Assembly: GCA_040768665.1 (NCBI GenBank)
Contig: JAXGMN010000015.1
Coordinates: forward strand, 186,001-250,000
Reading direction: 5' to 3'
DNA length: 64,000 bases
Origin: JABWBD01 sp040768665
Lineage (GTDB): Bacteria > Planctomycetota > Planctomycetia > Pirellulales > Thermoguttaceae
In this document: positions 52,801-61,123 of the stretch, one piece after another
Position numbering within the stretch: the stretch's first letter is position 1
How the letters are laid out: every line of letters starts with the position of its first letter
Program-made: the position numbers and the translations under genes
Notes under the pieces: generated by a model
The model's database searches: none
What the model was told of the DNA's origin: nothing
Seen by the model: only the letters and a program-made list of their open reading frames with translations

Positions 52801-55800
52801 CAGATCCGCGCGGCCAGTTCCAGCCAATATGACCCGCAGTATGCCTCCTACGTGCGGATCGAGAACACTGTCTGGGCCGGGCAGCAGTTCTTGAAGCTGG
52901 AGTGCCCCGTCGACGCCGTTCGCCTCTTCCGCAGTCTGGCGGCCGATCCGGCTGCGGTCGAGCAGGCCGGCCAGTGGTATGGCAGCCGCCCCGAGCACTT
53001 CAAGTCGCAGGTCGAGCGGGGGCTGCAGGACGCCATCAAGGCACTGGAGAACGTCGATGCGGACGAAGCCATGGCCCAGCTTCTTTCGGTTCCGGATGAC
53101 CTGCCCAGTGGAGCACCGGTGTTGGACCTGATGCTCCTGGTTCCGAAGGTTGCGGAGCTGCGGACGAACTCGATGGAGAGCCCGTTGGTCGAACTGCTCA
53201 CCACGATTTCGAAAGACGCCGCCACGGCCGACGGCATCCGCAAGCGACTTGCCGAATTGCGAAGCGAGCACCCCGCGGACTTGTCGGTGGCCATTGCCGA
53301 GGCGGCCTGCCTGGTGCGGCTGAAGCATGGTCAGGCGGACGAGGCGCTGGAAAGTCTGCTTCGCACCGTCGCCGAGGAGCCCTTGGAAGATGTCAAGCCG
53401 GGCCGCCGCCCGAACTCCCGCCAACGCCGCGAGGCGCTGGCTCAGGTTCCGCTCTGGTTGATTGCCCGCGAATGCCTCCAGTACGAGGGCCGCCGAGAGA
53501 TCGGAACGAATTTGGGAGAGCGTGCCCTTGAAGCGGCGAAACGGCAAACCGACACGCAACATGCCGCGGCGATCCTCTTCGACTGGGGCAAGCTTGCGCT
53601 GGGACAGAACGACCGGGCGGAGGCGGAAGCAAGATGGTCCGAGCTGTTGAAGATCGTGACGCAGCGCCCCGATCGCAAGAATCCTCCGCCCGGCCCGCCT
53701 ACCGGCCCGCCGCAGCATCCGGCTCCGCGAGACGGTAGCGTGGCTGCCACCCCGCCGGGGCGTGTGCAGGTAAACGCGCCAGTAGACCGTGAGGCGCCCT
53801 CCGGTCACATCGCCCCGCTGACGATCTCGCAGTTTCGGCTCGCGGTGGAAATCGCCTTGGCAGCGGCGGAAAACGGCATGCCCGCGCTCTCACGGATGGC
53901 CGTGCAAGCGTCGATGGCCGGCGGGGTCCCGGTATCGGATATCGCCTCGACGCCGGCCGGTCGGCCGGCAGTTGCGGGGCCCTTCGCGCCGGCCGCGCCG
54001 GCGGTTCCCGACGGCGGCTTGTCCGAGAATGAAATCGAAGTTGCCGAGTCGCTCTCGAAAGTGATCGCCAAGTGGCACGGCGACGACTACCCGCCCCGGG
54101 AAGCCTACGAACTGCTGGTCGCAATTGTCTTCCCGCTGCATCGGCCGGCCGAAATCCTGATGTACGCCGACTCGTCGAAGCTCCAGGACGCGCAGGTGAG
54201 CAGCCTCGGCGAACTTGCCGTGCGCTTTGGCCGGGAGTGCGGACAACTGGACGATCTTTTGGCGCGGATCGACGCTCGCAAGCAACAGGGACCGTCAAAA
54301 GTCGCTGCCCTGGTGATGCAGGTTCGTGTTGCGCTGGCTCGCGACAGACTTGACGATGCAAAAGCCGCTCTTTCCGAGCTCGCTCAACTCGCGGGAAGCG
54401 GCGCCCTACCGGCGATGGTCCAGCTCGCCTGCCACGCGGCGCTTCCCGCGACGGAGCATGAAACGCTCCACGAGGCGGCCTACGCGATCCTCAAGGCGGC
54501 GATCAAACTGCAACTCAACACCGACTCGACCGGTCGCTCCGGTGACGACCGCGAGTTCTCTCTGGGGCACCTGTTCACCAAGGTAATTCGCTACCTTGCC
54601 GACGAACCGGAGGAAGTCGCCAAGCTTCTGGAAGATTACCTGGCCACGAGGCAGTCGTACTACGCTCGCTACAGCGGCAGCTACGGCTTGTACATCCAGT
54701 GGTCCGACTGGGCCAAGATCGCGGAGGAGACGGCCAAAGCGGGCGTGACGCTCGCCGCGCTGGATTATCTCGGGCGCGTCGTCGATTTCTCCTACCAGGA
54801 CAGCAGGCGGCCCAGCATGGTGACGGCCCTGGCCGTCGTCTGCCGCGACATGAACAAGCTCCCGCCCAAGGAGCGTTACGAGGCGTGGCGGGATTGGACA
54901 TTGCCGGTGGAAGGCCGGCAGAGCGTCCGGCTGGCGGCCGAGTGGATCGAGCCCGTGCGTGTTCCAGAGCGGTTCCTGGAGGCAGCCGCCGTCGACGGCG
55001 GTCGTTTTGCGGACGACCTTTTGTGCAACTTCACGGAATTGCTGGCGAGCGCTCGAGCCGCCGGCCGGCTCGAAGAACTTCGCCAGCGGGTCAAGGCGTT
55101 CTATGACGAGAAGCTGGAGAATGCGTCGTTCCTCTATGCACTGCTGCTCATTCAACTCGGCGACGTGGAGACGGGCAAGCAGGTGCTGCCGCCCTTGATC
55201 GACACGGTCGGCGACCGCCTGAAACGGCAATCCGGCAAGCCCGTGCCGGACGGCTGGGGCGACTATCTCGTCTACCGGACCTGTCTGCGGTCGGCGCAGT
55301 TCGCCTCCTTCTACCGTCCCAAGAAGACGGCGCTGGCAGCCGCGCTGCGCTCGCTGGGCCAGTCCAAGACCCTCGCGCGGCTCAATGTCGACTTCGCCTA
55401 CGGCGAAGATCGCGGCCTGACGATCCGGCCCGGCGACGATCCCCAACTGGCACACTGGTTTCCCGCCACGACTCGCGAGCGTGTTCCTGGCGGCGGCGAT
55501 CCCTGGTGGGTCGTCGAGGAGGGACACATCGCCCACCTCTCCGGCGCCGGGTCCGATCTGCTGTACTTTGCGTATCCGCTCACCGGGCAGCTCGAGTTCA
55601 CCGTGGATGCCTACGACGGCTCTTGGGCCGAAACGGATGTGGGCTACGGCGGCATCGTCGTGGAAGGGCAGGACGGCTCCACCGCAAATCTCTGGTCAGT
55701 CGGCGGACACGAGTCGTTCAACTGCGGCCGGACGCTGCAGCGGGAACAAGAATCGTTCGGCACCGTCACGATCAAGGTGGCCGGCGGCAGGATGCAGTAT

Positions 55801-58800
55801 ATCCTCAACAACCACGTCTGCTACGAGGAAGAATTGAGCGGCACCAGTCCCTGGATCACGCTCTATACCGACTTCGCTCGCGCGACCACGTTCCGCAATC
55901 CCCGGTTCCGCGGCGCCGCCGCCATCCCGCGCGAGGTGGTTCTCGTCAGCGGCGATCGCATGGACGGCTGGAATTGCACGTTTTCGGGCGAGTCTCAGCC
56001 GCGGCATCGCCTCATGGCCCAGAGACCCAAGAGCGAGCACGACAGCGTTGCCCATTACCAGCGCCAGGAACCAACGGAGTTCGGCTGGCGTGCCCAGGAC
56101 GGACTTCTCCTCGGACGGGCCCAGGACGCCCACGCCACGGCCCAAAGCTGGCTCTACTATCATCGCCCCTTGCGCGATGGGGAGTCGTTCAGCTACGACT
56201 TCTTTTACGTTCCCGGCCAGTCGGTGGCCCACCCGACGATCGGACGGATCGCCCTGTTGCTGGAACCTCAGGGGATCGAAGAGCACTGGATCACGCGGAT
56301 CGGTTGGGATGATGCCGTGGTCGGACTGCTGGAGAGCAACCGCCTCAGCGTGCCGGAGGCTCGGCGGGGACCCGAGGCGCTTCCACTCAAACCGGCGGAC
56401 TGGAACCACGTGGCGCTCACGCTGGCCGGCGAGACGATTCAAGTCGCGCTCAACGGCGAGCTTGTCTACGAGCGCGTCCTGGAGCCGGAAATCGACCACC
56501 GGTTCGGGCTTTACCGCAACAACATCCAGTCGCTGAAGGTCCGCGAGCCTAAACTCACCGGCCCCTGGCCCGAGTCGCTCACGCCCGACATCCAGGGCAA
56601 CCTGCTGGCATCCACGAAGGAGTATGGAACGCCCGACCGCCGGCTCATCAACGGCATGCTTTCGGAGAGATTCTTCTGGCACGACACGGCGGCGGTCGTG
56701 GCGGATGCCCGCAGGCTCCCGCCCGAAAACGCCTTCGAAAAGCTGTTGGCATGGGTGCTGCCCTCCCCGGACCACCTCTCTCCGCGGCTGTTCTTCGAGT
56801 TCGTCAGCCGCGACGATCCCGGCCAGGACATTCTCTGCCCGGCTTGTGAGCTAATGGCCGTTGCCGCCCGGATCGGAAAGCTGGAGGAAGTGGCCGCGGC
56901 GATCGACGAGTTCAAGCCCACCGCCGACTACGGGCGGCGAGGCAAACTGGCGCTTGCGGCGCTGTTGGCGATGCAGACCGGCGAGTTTGAAGTTGCCAGG
57001 CAGCGGATGGCCGAACTTCTTCCGTTCGTCGAGAAGGGATTCGGCAAGATCATGGGCCGCCGCGAGCGGTCCTGCGAGCTGGTCGTCGCCTGGACGGCGG
57101 CCGAGCACCCCGAACTGCAATTCGCCGCGCTGGACTTGACCAGTGCACTCCGCAATCAAGAGCGGGTGGCGGATTTCACCGCGAACGACAAGATCTGGGG
57201 AGTGTGGGTGGATATTCTTGCCGGCCACGTAGACCGCGCCATGCTGGGGCGGGCCGTTGTCGCTACGTCGGGACAGTCGCTCACCCAGTGGGCCACCGTT
57301 CCCTACTGGCGGCCGCAGATGCTTGCCCAGGGGAGACTTTGGCATACCGACTGGGTCTACACTCCGGGAGCCGTCGATCATCTTCCCGGCGGAACGTGGG
57401 GACAGCTCTTCTTCCAGTCGCCGCTGGTTGGCGATTTCGAAATCGTCTGTGAGCGTTCCCTGCACGGGCATCGCGAAGTCGCCGTCGCTTACAGCATGCA
57501 CGCCGCCGAACCCCGCCACGATTTCAAGGCCAAGCGGATCATCACGGTCATGCACGGCCAACGCGACGTGGATGGCGAAATCACGATCCCTCGCCCCCGC
57601 GATTGGCTGGCCGACCTTCGCGTCGTCGTCGAGGGAAACGGGGTAACGACCTTCGTCAACGGCGTTCAGGTTCATGAAGACACCCTGTTGCCGCAACCGG
57701 TCCCCTGGCTCGTCGTACAAGCGGCCAGCCCGGGGTCCAACAGCACCGTTCGGAATCTCCGAATTCTCGGCACCCCGAAGATTCCGGACGAAATCGATCT
57801 GATCTATACCGACTGGCCCGCCTGGCGAGCGGATATCTACGGCGAACAGTTCTCGACGGACCAATCCAAGCAAGACGAAAACGTGCCATGGAAGAAAGTC
57901 GGCGACGAGATCCAGGGGCAGATTCGCCAGAACATGGCGGCCCGGGATATCGAAAGCCTGCTTTTGTACCAGCGGCCCATGCTCGAAGACGGCGTCATCG
58001 AGTTCGAATCGTTCTACGTCCCCGGTGAATTTGAAGTCCACCCGGCGGTCGGACGTACGGCGCTGGTCGTGGGGCGCGACGGCGTTCGGAAGCACGTCCT
58101 TACGGATGCCCAATACGAGACGAGCGGGCTTTCTCCCGGCAACCTTTCGCCCATCGACGGGGCGGCCGAGCGCGTGGAACTGAAGGAGAAGGATTGGAAC
58201 CGCTACCGGCTCTCGCTCGCGGGGCAACAACTGACGCTCGCGGTGAATGGCGTCGAGGTGGCCACCGTGGTCCTCACGGAACGGGCCGTCGAGCGGCATT
58301 TCGGCCTGTTCCGCTTCGGCGACAAGACCCGGTGCCGCGTCCGTAACCTTGTCTATCGCGGCCATTGGCCCAAGACCCTTCCGCCGCCGGCCGAGCAGCA
58401 ACTTGCGCGCCCGGCAAGCATGACGTTGGAGGGATGGGGCGAGCCAACGGTACTTGCGCTGGATGGAACGGCCGAGGAGCTCAAGGCACGCGGCCTGCAG
58501 TTGGCCGGCCCTTTGGATCGCTTCATCCAGGTCGAGCAAGGAACGCGGATGCTCCGCAAGGACGCGAAGGAGTACGGCCTCCAGCCGAGGGTTTACTGTC
58601 CAATGGTCATCGACGGAGACTGCATGATTACCCTCGATTTCCAGGACCTCCAGATGGCGCCGGCCAAGACGGGTTGGGGCAGCGAGTTCGCCCTGAGAGC
58701 GATGGTCGATCCAAGCACCGGGAGGTATGTGGAAGGGGGAGTCGGCATGGACCTGTCCGCGGCGAGGCAATTCCGATCGACTCGCCGATCCAAGACGCTC

Positions 58801-59076
58801 ACGGGCCAGGACTGGAGCGACGTTCGGCGCGTGCCCGTGACCATCGATCCGGGACGTCTGCGCCTGGTCCGCAACGGTTCGGTCGTCGCGACCTATGTTG
58901 CAGAAAAAGACTCGGACGAGTTCTTTCCGGTGGGGCATCATCCGGTGGGGGATGCTTCTATCCGAGTTATCTCGATAGAATGCATCGGGTCCGATCCCGA
59001 GGCCACGATCGACGTCGTTGTCCAGAGGCTTACGATCCGGCGGCCCAAGCCGGCCAAGCCGGCTGACGGAGGTTGA
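46825..59076 (+). CDS. Giant secreted TPR protein with DUF1581/DUF1583-like C-terminus
   Basis: A 4083-residue protein with a signal peptide (LLRFGLVLLWLALLAGPAAS, cut near ASG|Q). Residues about 60-2850 are mainly TPR/alpha-solenoid repeats (DGTGWMLLGLFEAHRGEDAR; LGQSQLLLGQPEEAVAAFER; PAALYYQLAKNLE-like units), with a Pro-rich break near 2282-2310. From about 2860 to the end come five beta-sandwich, laminin-G-like units (DLLYFAYPLTGQLEFTVDAY; YDFFYVPGQSVAHPTIGRIA; FESFYVPGEFEVHPAVGRTA; ERHFGLFRFGDKTRCRVRNL) around a second TPR stretch (about 3310-3475). The sandwich part matches what is annotated as DUF1581/DUF1583 in Rhodopirellula (from memory). No enzyme motif or membrane anchor. GGAGGAG 5 bases before the ATG fixes the start; the longer open frame upstream is translated repeat. 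Likely extracellular or periplasmic scaffold working with the divergent MoxR/VWA genes; function unknown. Confidence 0.85.
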   Translation: MVRGNASLAGFGRLLRFGLVLLWLALLAGPAASGQVADPDSLLAEERKQVEIAQRFLTVLEGNPRRGTALDRIYGHHVEFGTLDDFMQSLRDRVQKVPDDGTGWMLLGLFEAHRGEDARAIDALKMAEKLRPEDPLAPYYLGQSQLLLGQPEEAVAAFERAIARNPRQTDLLEVFQQLGRIHQRAHRTEEALRTWQRLEALFPDDARVQEQIAIVLVEEGQYALALPRYEKLATLARDDYRRTMFRIEAAELKIREKRRDEGLADFEALLGDLNPDSWLHRDVRRRIEDVFLRTGDQDGLVGYYEKWLALHPDDVDGMARLARFLASSARVPEAAKWMEKALKLASTRTELRKAFIDQLVDDQRYAEAVEQYKLLVESAPGNSDFLRDWGKLVLKNKDLDESARKAEATRIWHRILAARPDDALTTAQVADLFRQANMNDEALGLYRKAIEQAPGEPQYREYLGEFYHILKRPEEARATWSAIAEGERHTAVNVARLAEIYNSFGYLDDAVSQIAEACRLDANDFALQRKAAEYHCRAGKFDEALRLVAAAESLAANAEEQDAVVAQRIDVFRSSRRLEDEIESLSAAVRGNENATPRQWHLLARYCEADSRWADATEAVDRALASDAKSIPVLTTAARIAELSGDFGRAAGMYRQLASADRRSRDDHLMNVARLEAQLGRADEALKAGRDLIVAAPGNTDNYEFYARLCFQLGKFEDGIDALRKAVRINPTEPHLIMALGAALSEQFRTDEAIEVYWRAFEKTDDLDDRTSLTMKLTELYLQVNQFEKLLDRLERERREEDRRREMTICLAQAHHTSGDYGTARQELESLLGEDTRDTNLLQQLSKLCEEGSDLDGAVEYQRQLAAIAPGQETEYRLATLLETRGDRDEASEILLRLMHREEDPARRLRNIDTLLRQGAYESVLRMTEPLLSQQRDAWELLYREGVAWASLDKVEEARNRFERLLSLPLAHDELGVVAEDKFKQAQAKARSENVRGIQSSMPTRPSPFTRLAMASQIRQAAGLDPDRGYYGPGRPQQVWNPDSFGDARMAAYAWLIKFDEEKATEDTPAAEESTPLEKRLAELAASAAKDDASRDTLYDWMYAEQLRGNPDSVFAIARRLARQGGRDEQRFFLTSLATRGIDPRAQQVSRNGAEKPKKDPLSAEDIELMLRCYESLAGDDRGPDGVLVGSQIIYSGGRVYVQVGGNWVAVAGFTRGNLYLAGVVEELKLAGRDQKATQLIEREIDSARSSQEIVAAMSLLLNDEKYERLDECFSRWVKAAREDAAKAPDASIASRSPSGSRVVDALTPAAQLLQNWMGQLGPEEEHAKILSLLDASLDLGAEIARRTRAERSSRRSRAVSRPPQMRMTHFSLKYGKEDIRVQFDYPSSNDYVGQGVILLLRQAYEIFKRNDAVDELTSHLDKRVQGAAEDERVYALLTSAYVRWWQEERDDALALLTRASEHLKDDPAFQVEVATLHQSTGNLDDALDIVESIAPRDQKLVEQRELMALQLTERLGDVDRARQAAERLFGLRLDNATQLTLVDPMRRLGMPEMAEAIVSRVQRRAGSSLSSMGTLMALYQSQGKADLAQQLAHTILRRTASPLSSASGAGRNPFRYSSSTSDSGLRTQALRLLQQTGALKELIARLEGQIERSPGSPRLYEELIEYYGAANDREKVGELLAQAVASRPDAVALRYQLAKNLESSNKHAEACDQYLEILKLKPQWISDDLYSVRRVFDRAKRSRDLIKAVQNINLKSFQQPYYLIDLVAEIMRGPSGETNKEDLEIALDLCERIFDAFPQYRNQLISRMYDQNLWKNDRVFTLGKKAVIPTVVEVSATPWFGLNDIYSYSSGGRVNTQFSQMLDGVRGSPKMPELKKAIEDRLKEAPDWRGGEAMLALIDLKENRKDQAKKRLEALVSDEEVFATMPAHTCWIIGQELDQFEDTRPVAVKLFETAVEKPSSMSQIQYSPVARLIELYGNLGRKQEARDLLNNQIRAASSSQYDPQYASYVRIENTVWAGQQFLKLECPVDAVRLFRSLAADPAAVEQAGQWYGSRPEHFKSQVERGLQDAIKALENVDADEAMAQLLSVPDDLPSGAPVLDLMLLVPKVAELRTNSMESPLVELLTTISKDAATADGIRKRLAELRSEHPADLSVAIAEAACLVRLKHGQADEALESLLRTVAEEPLEDVKPGRRPNSRQRREALAQVPLWLIARECLQYEGRREIGTNLGERALEAAKRQTDTQHAAAILFDWGKLALGQNDRAEAEARWSELLKIVTQRPDRKNPPPGPPTGPPQHPAPRDGSVAATPPGRVQVNAPVDREAPSGHIAPLTISQFRLAVEIALAAAENGMPALSRMAVQASMAGGVPVSDIASTPAGRPAVAGPFAPAAPAVPDGGLSENEIEVAESLSKVIAKWHGDDYPPREAYELLVAIVFPLHRPAEILMYADSSKLQDAQVSSLGELAVRFGRECGQLDDLLARIDARKQQGPSKVAALVMQVRVALARDRLDDAKAALSELAQLAGSGALPAMVQLACHAALPATEHETLHEAAYAILKAAIKLQLNTDSTGRSGDDREFSLGHLFTKVIRYLADEPEEVAKLLEDYLATRQSYYARYSGSYGLYIQWSDWAKIAEETAKAGVTLAALDYLGRVVDFSYQDSRRPSMVTALAVVCRDMNKLPPKERYEAWRDWTLPVEGRQSVRLAAEWIEPVRVPERFLEAAAVDGGRFADDLLCNFTELLASARAAGRLEELRQRVKAFYDEKLENASFLYALLLIQLGDVETGKQVLPPLIDTVGDRLKRQSGKPVPDGWGDYLVYRTCLRSAQFASFYRPKKTALAAALRSLGQSKTLARLNVDFAYGEDRGLTIRPGDDPQLAHWFPATTRERVPGGGDPWWVVEEGHIAHLSGAGSDLLYFAYPLTGQLEFTVDAYDGSWAETDVGYGGIVVEGQDGSTANLWSVGGHESFNCGRTLQREQESFGTVTIKVAGGRMQYILNNHVCYEEELSGTSPWITLYTDFARATTFRNPRFRGAAAIPREVVLVSGDRMDGWNCTFSGESQPRHRLMAQRPKSEHDSVAHYQRQEPTEFGWRAQDGLLLGRAQDAHATAQSWLYYHRPLRDGESFSYDFFYVPGQSVAHPTIGRIALLLEPQGIEEHWITRIGWDDAVVGLLESNRLSVPEARRGPEALPLKPADWNHVALTLAGETIQVALNGELVYERVLEPEIDHRFGLYRNNIQSLKVREPKLTGPWPESLTPDIQGNLLASTKEYGTPDRRLINGMLSERFFWHDTAAVVADARRLPPENAFEKLLAWVLPSPDHLSPRLFFEFVSRDDPGQDILCPACELMAVAARIGKLEEVAAAIDEFKPTADYGRRGKLALAALLAMQTGEFEVARQRMAELLPFVEKGFGKIMGRRERSCELVVAWTAAEHPELQFAALDLTSALRNQERVADFTANDKIWGVWVDILAGHVDRAMLGRAVVATSGQSLTQWATVPYWRPQMLAQGRLWHTDWVYTPGAVDHLPGGTWGQLFFQSPLVGDFEIVCERSLHGHREVAVAYSMHAAEPRHDFKAKRIITVMHGQRDVDGEITIPRPRDWLADLRVVVEGNGVTTFVNGVQVHEDTLLPQPVPWLVVQAASPGSNSTVRNLRILGTPKIPDEIDLIYTDWPAWRADIYGEQFSTDQSKQDENVPWKKVGDEIQGQIRQNMAARDIESLLLYQRPMLEDGVIEFESFYVPGEFEVHPAVGRTALVVGRDGVRKHVLTDAQYETSGLSPGNLSPIDGAAERVELKEKDWNRYRLSLAGQQLTLAVNGVEVATVVLTERAVERHFGLFRFGDKTRCRVRNLVYRGHWPKTLPPPAEQQLARPASMTLEGWGEPTVLALDGTAEELKARGLQLAGPLDRFIQVEQGTRMLRKDAKEYGLQPRVYCPMVIDGDCMITLDFQDLQMAPAKTGWGSEFALRAMVDPSTGRYVEGGVGMDLSAARQFRSTRRSKTLTGQDWSDVRRVPVTIDPGRLRLVRNGSVVATYVAEKDSDEFFPVGHHPVGDASIRVISIECIGSDPEATIDVVVQRLTIRRPKPAKPADGG

Positions 59077-59210
59077 GTTGCGGAGAAAGGTGCTGCGTGT
59101 TGCCAGGAAACCTGTGGCGTTTGGGGCTGGAGTCGACCTTGCGGCCGCGGCGACGCGCCTTCCACCGGCACACCGCCGGGTTACAAGGGAAAAATAAGGA
59201 GGTGCGAAAC

Positions 59211-59240
59211 ATGGCCATATGTGGGAAGGGTTTTCCATGA
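59211..59240 (+). CDS. Tiny ORF of 9 codons with a perfect Shine-Dalgarno
   Basis: ATG preceded by AAGGAGGT at 7 bases; encodes MAICGKGFP and stops at 59238-59240. Its stop overlaps the ATG of the next mini-ORF (ATGA). Too short for database support; may be a leader peptide that sets up translation of the downstream gene at 59292. Confidence 0.35.
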   Translation: MAICGKGFP

Positions 59241-59275
59241 GCGGCCCGGCTGGGGCCGATTACTTTCGCCTGTGA
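59237..59275 (+). CDS. Tiny ORF of 12 codons coupled to the previous one
   Basis: Encodes MSGPAGADYFRL. Starts inside the previous mini-ORF's stop (ATGA overlap) and ends 16 bases before the ATG at 59292. CAGGAG for the next gene follows at once. Confidence 0.3.
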   Translation: MSGPAGADYFRL

Positions 59276-59291
59276 GACAGGAGCGTTTACC

Positions 59292-60782
59292 ATGCGTGAC
59301 CTGTTCGATCGAGTCGAGGCCGTCCGCGCTCGCCAGCAGAACCAGCGGCTCTGGCAGGTCCTGTCCGCCGGGTTTGTCTTGGGAGGGGGCCTCGGCTGTC
59401 TGCTGGGAATCGCCCGCGTGCTGGGAGTGGAGTCGCTGTCTGGCACATGGATCGCGGCGACCGTCGTCGCCTGCCCTCTTGCGGGCCTGCTCTACGGACT
59501 TGCCTCGCCTCGCCGCTTGCGCGAGGCCGCCGTGGCCATCGATCGGCAGTATCAGTTCAAGGATCGGGTGGCCACCGCGCTGAGTTTCCTGGAACAGGCG
59601 GCCGCGACACCGATCCACGAACTCCAGCTTGACGACGCTCGTACTCACGCGGCGGCCGTCGATCCGGCCAGGGTGGCCCCGTACCGGACGCCTCGCGCCT
59701 GTGGTTGGGGAATCGCCCTGTCCGCCGTCGCGATCACCGTTGCGATGCTGTCCGGACCTCAGGAGCAACTGGATGCCGCGGTAGTGACCAACGACGTCGT
59801 TCTCGCGCAAGCGGCTCGCGCGGCCGAGGATCTGAAATCGTTGCAGGAGTTCAACCGGGAGAACCGCGATCCCGAGGTGGAGGAGCTACTGAAGGAACTT
59901 GCGGCGAAGATCGAGGAACTCAAGCAGCCCGGCGTCGATCCCAAAGAAGCGTTGGCGAAGCTTTCGGAGATGGAGGCCGCCCTGCAGGCAAAGCAAGGGC
60001 AGCTCGCCGATCCGGGAGCTGAGGCGGCTCTCCGGGAGATCGGCGAAGCCCTTTCCCTTGCCCCACCGTTCCACGCGGCGGGTGCGGCGATGTCGCAGGG
60101 CGAGATGGAGAAGGCCGCCGAGGAACTCGAAAAACTCGATATGCCCAAGCTCGACCGCCAGACCGGGCGGGCAGTGACCGAGAAGCTCGAGCAAGCCCGG
60201 CAGAACTCTTCCCCCGGGACACAGAGCCGGCTCCAGGAGGCAACCGGGCAGATCTGCTCCGGCTTGAGCCAGGGCGACCGCAGCCGTTTCAAGGACGGCA
60301 TGGAGGGACTTGCCGGTGAGTGCCGCAAACAGGGCCGCCGCAAGAAGCTTGTCGATCTGCTCCGTAGGCAGTGCAACTCGCTCTGCCAGTGCAAGTCGGA
60401 GTGCGAAAACGCCTGCAAGAGTGCGGCGGAATCGAAGAAGAAAGGCGGAAAGAACTGGGGGCTTGCCGCCAGCGGTAATGATCCCGGCGACAAAACCGGC
60501 AAACTCAAGTCCGGCGCGGAAATGAAGATCACGGGCATGCAGTCCGAGGGCGGCGACGTCGATATCGAGACGGTGAGCACCCCGGAACAGCAGCAGGATG
60601 CGGTTCGCCAGTACCGCGAGAAAATCGAAGAATACGAGCGGATCAGCGAATCGGTCCTCGCCTCGGAGCCGATCCCTCTCGGCCATCGCCAGACCATCCG
60701 TCGCTACTTCGAGTTGATCCGCCCGCAAACCGCGGAAACGGATGCGGTCTTCCGCGAAGGCGGCGATGCACGAGGGCGCTGA
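59292..60782 (+). CDS. Membrane coiled-coil protein with a cysteine cluster
   Basis: A 496-residue protein of unknown family. Three hydrophobic segments (about 21-42, 52-70, 138-154) anchor it near the N-terminus; residues about 165-330 are charged coiled coil (VEELLKELAAKIEELKQPG; GEMEKAAEELEKLDMPKLDR). Five cysteines sit in 15 residues (361, 365, 367, 371, 375: CX3CXCX3CX3C), possibly a metal or disulfide site. A C-terminal segment (PIPLGHRQTIRRYFELIRP) resembles the ends of DUF4175/BatD-neighbouring planctomycete proteins. CAGGAG precedes the ATG. Co-directional with the giant gene, 215 bases downstream, so probably one transcript. Confidence 0.75.
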   Translation: MRDLFDRVEAVRARQQNQRLWQVLSAGFVLGGGLGCLLGIARVLGVESLSGTWIAATVVACPLAGLLYGLASPRRLREAAVAIDRQYQFKDRVATALSFLEQAAATPIHELQLDDARTHAAAVDPARVAPYRTPRACGWGIALSAVAITVAMLSGPQEQLDAAVVTNDVVLAQAARAAEDLKSLQEFNRENRDPEVEELLKELAAKIEELKQPGVDPKEALAKLSEMEAALQAKQGQLADPGAEAALREIGEALSLAPPFHAAGAAMSQGEMEKAAEELEKLDMPKLDRQTGRAVTEKLEQARQNSSPGTQSRLQEATGQICSGLSQGDRSRFKDGMEGLAGECRKQGRRKKLVDLLRRQCNSLCQCKSECENACKSAAESKKKGGKNWGLAASGNDPGDKTGKLKSGAEMKITGMQSEGGDVDIETVSTPEQQQDAVRQYREKIEEYERISESVLASEPIPLGHRQTIRRYFELIRPQTAETDAVFREGGDARGR

Positions 60783-61123
60783 CCGTCAATCGTCTCCGAC
60801 ACCTGCTCGTCGGTAAGACCATCGGAGATTTCCCGAATCCCACAGTGTTGCGCGACTCGTGTGCCGCGCAGAGCCGTCTGCACGACGGGTGCGAACGCTC
60901 GGGGCGGACCCCTGTGTGCGCCAACGTGTCCGGCAAGCCGCGACACTGTGTCCGCAGAGGATCGGCGAGGGCAAATACGCGCCGCCATTGGAACGGCAGT
61001 TGCATTCCTGAAAAGTCGATCATCATGACAGCGTTCACGGTTTCCGACGATATCGGAGACCGCGAGGCGCATGGCGTAGGCCTCTTGATCGCTACCTGAT
61101 TGCAAGACGAAAGGAGAAAGACG
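60783..61123. other. Noncoding gap, possible decayed coding remnant
   Basis: 341 bases with no intact gene. On the minus strand one stretch (about 60785-60960) reads protein-like (VAQHCGIREISDGLTDEQVS) but has no clear start and runs into the end of the upstream gene. Left unassigned. Confidence 0.3.
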
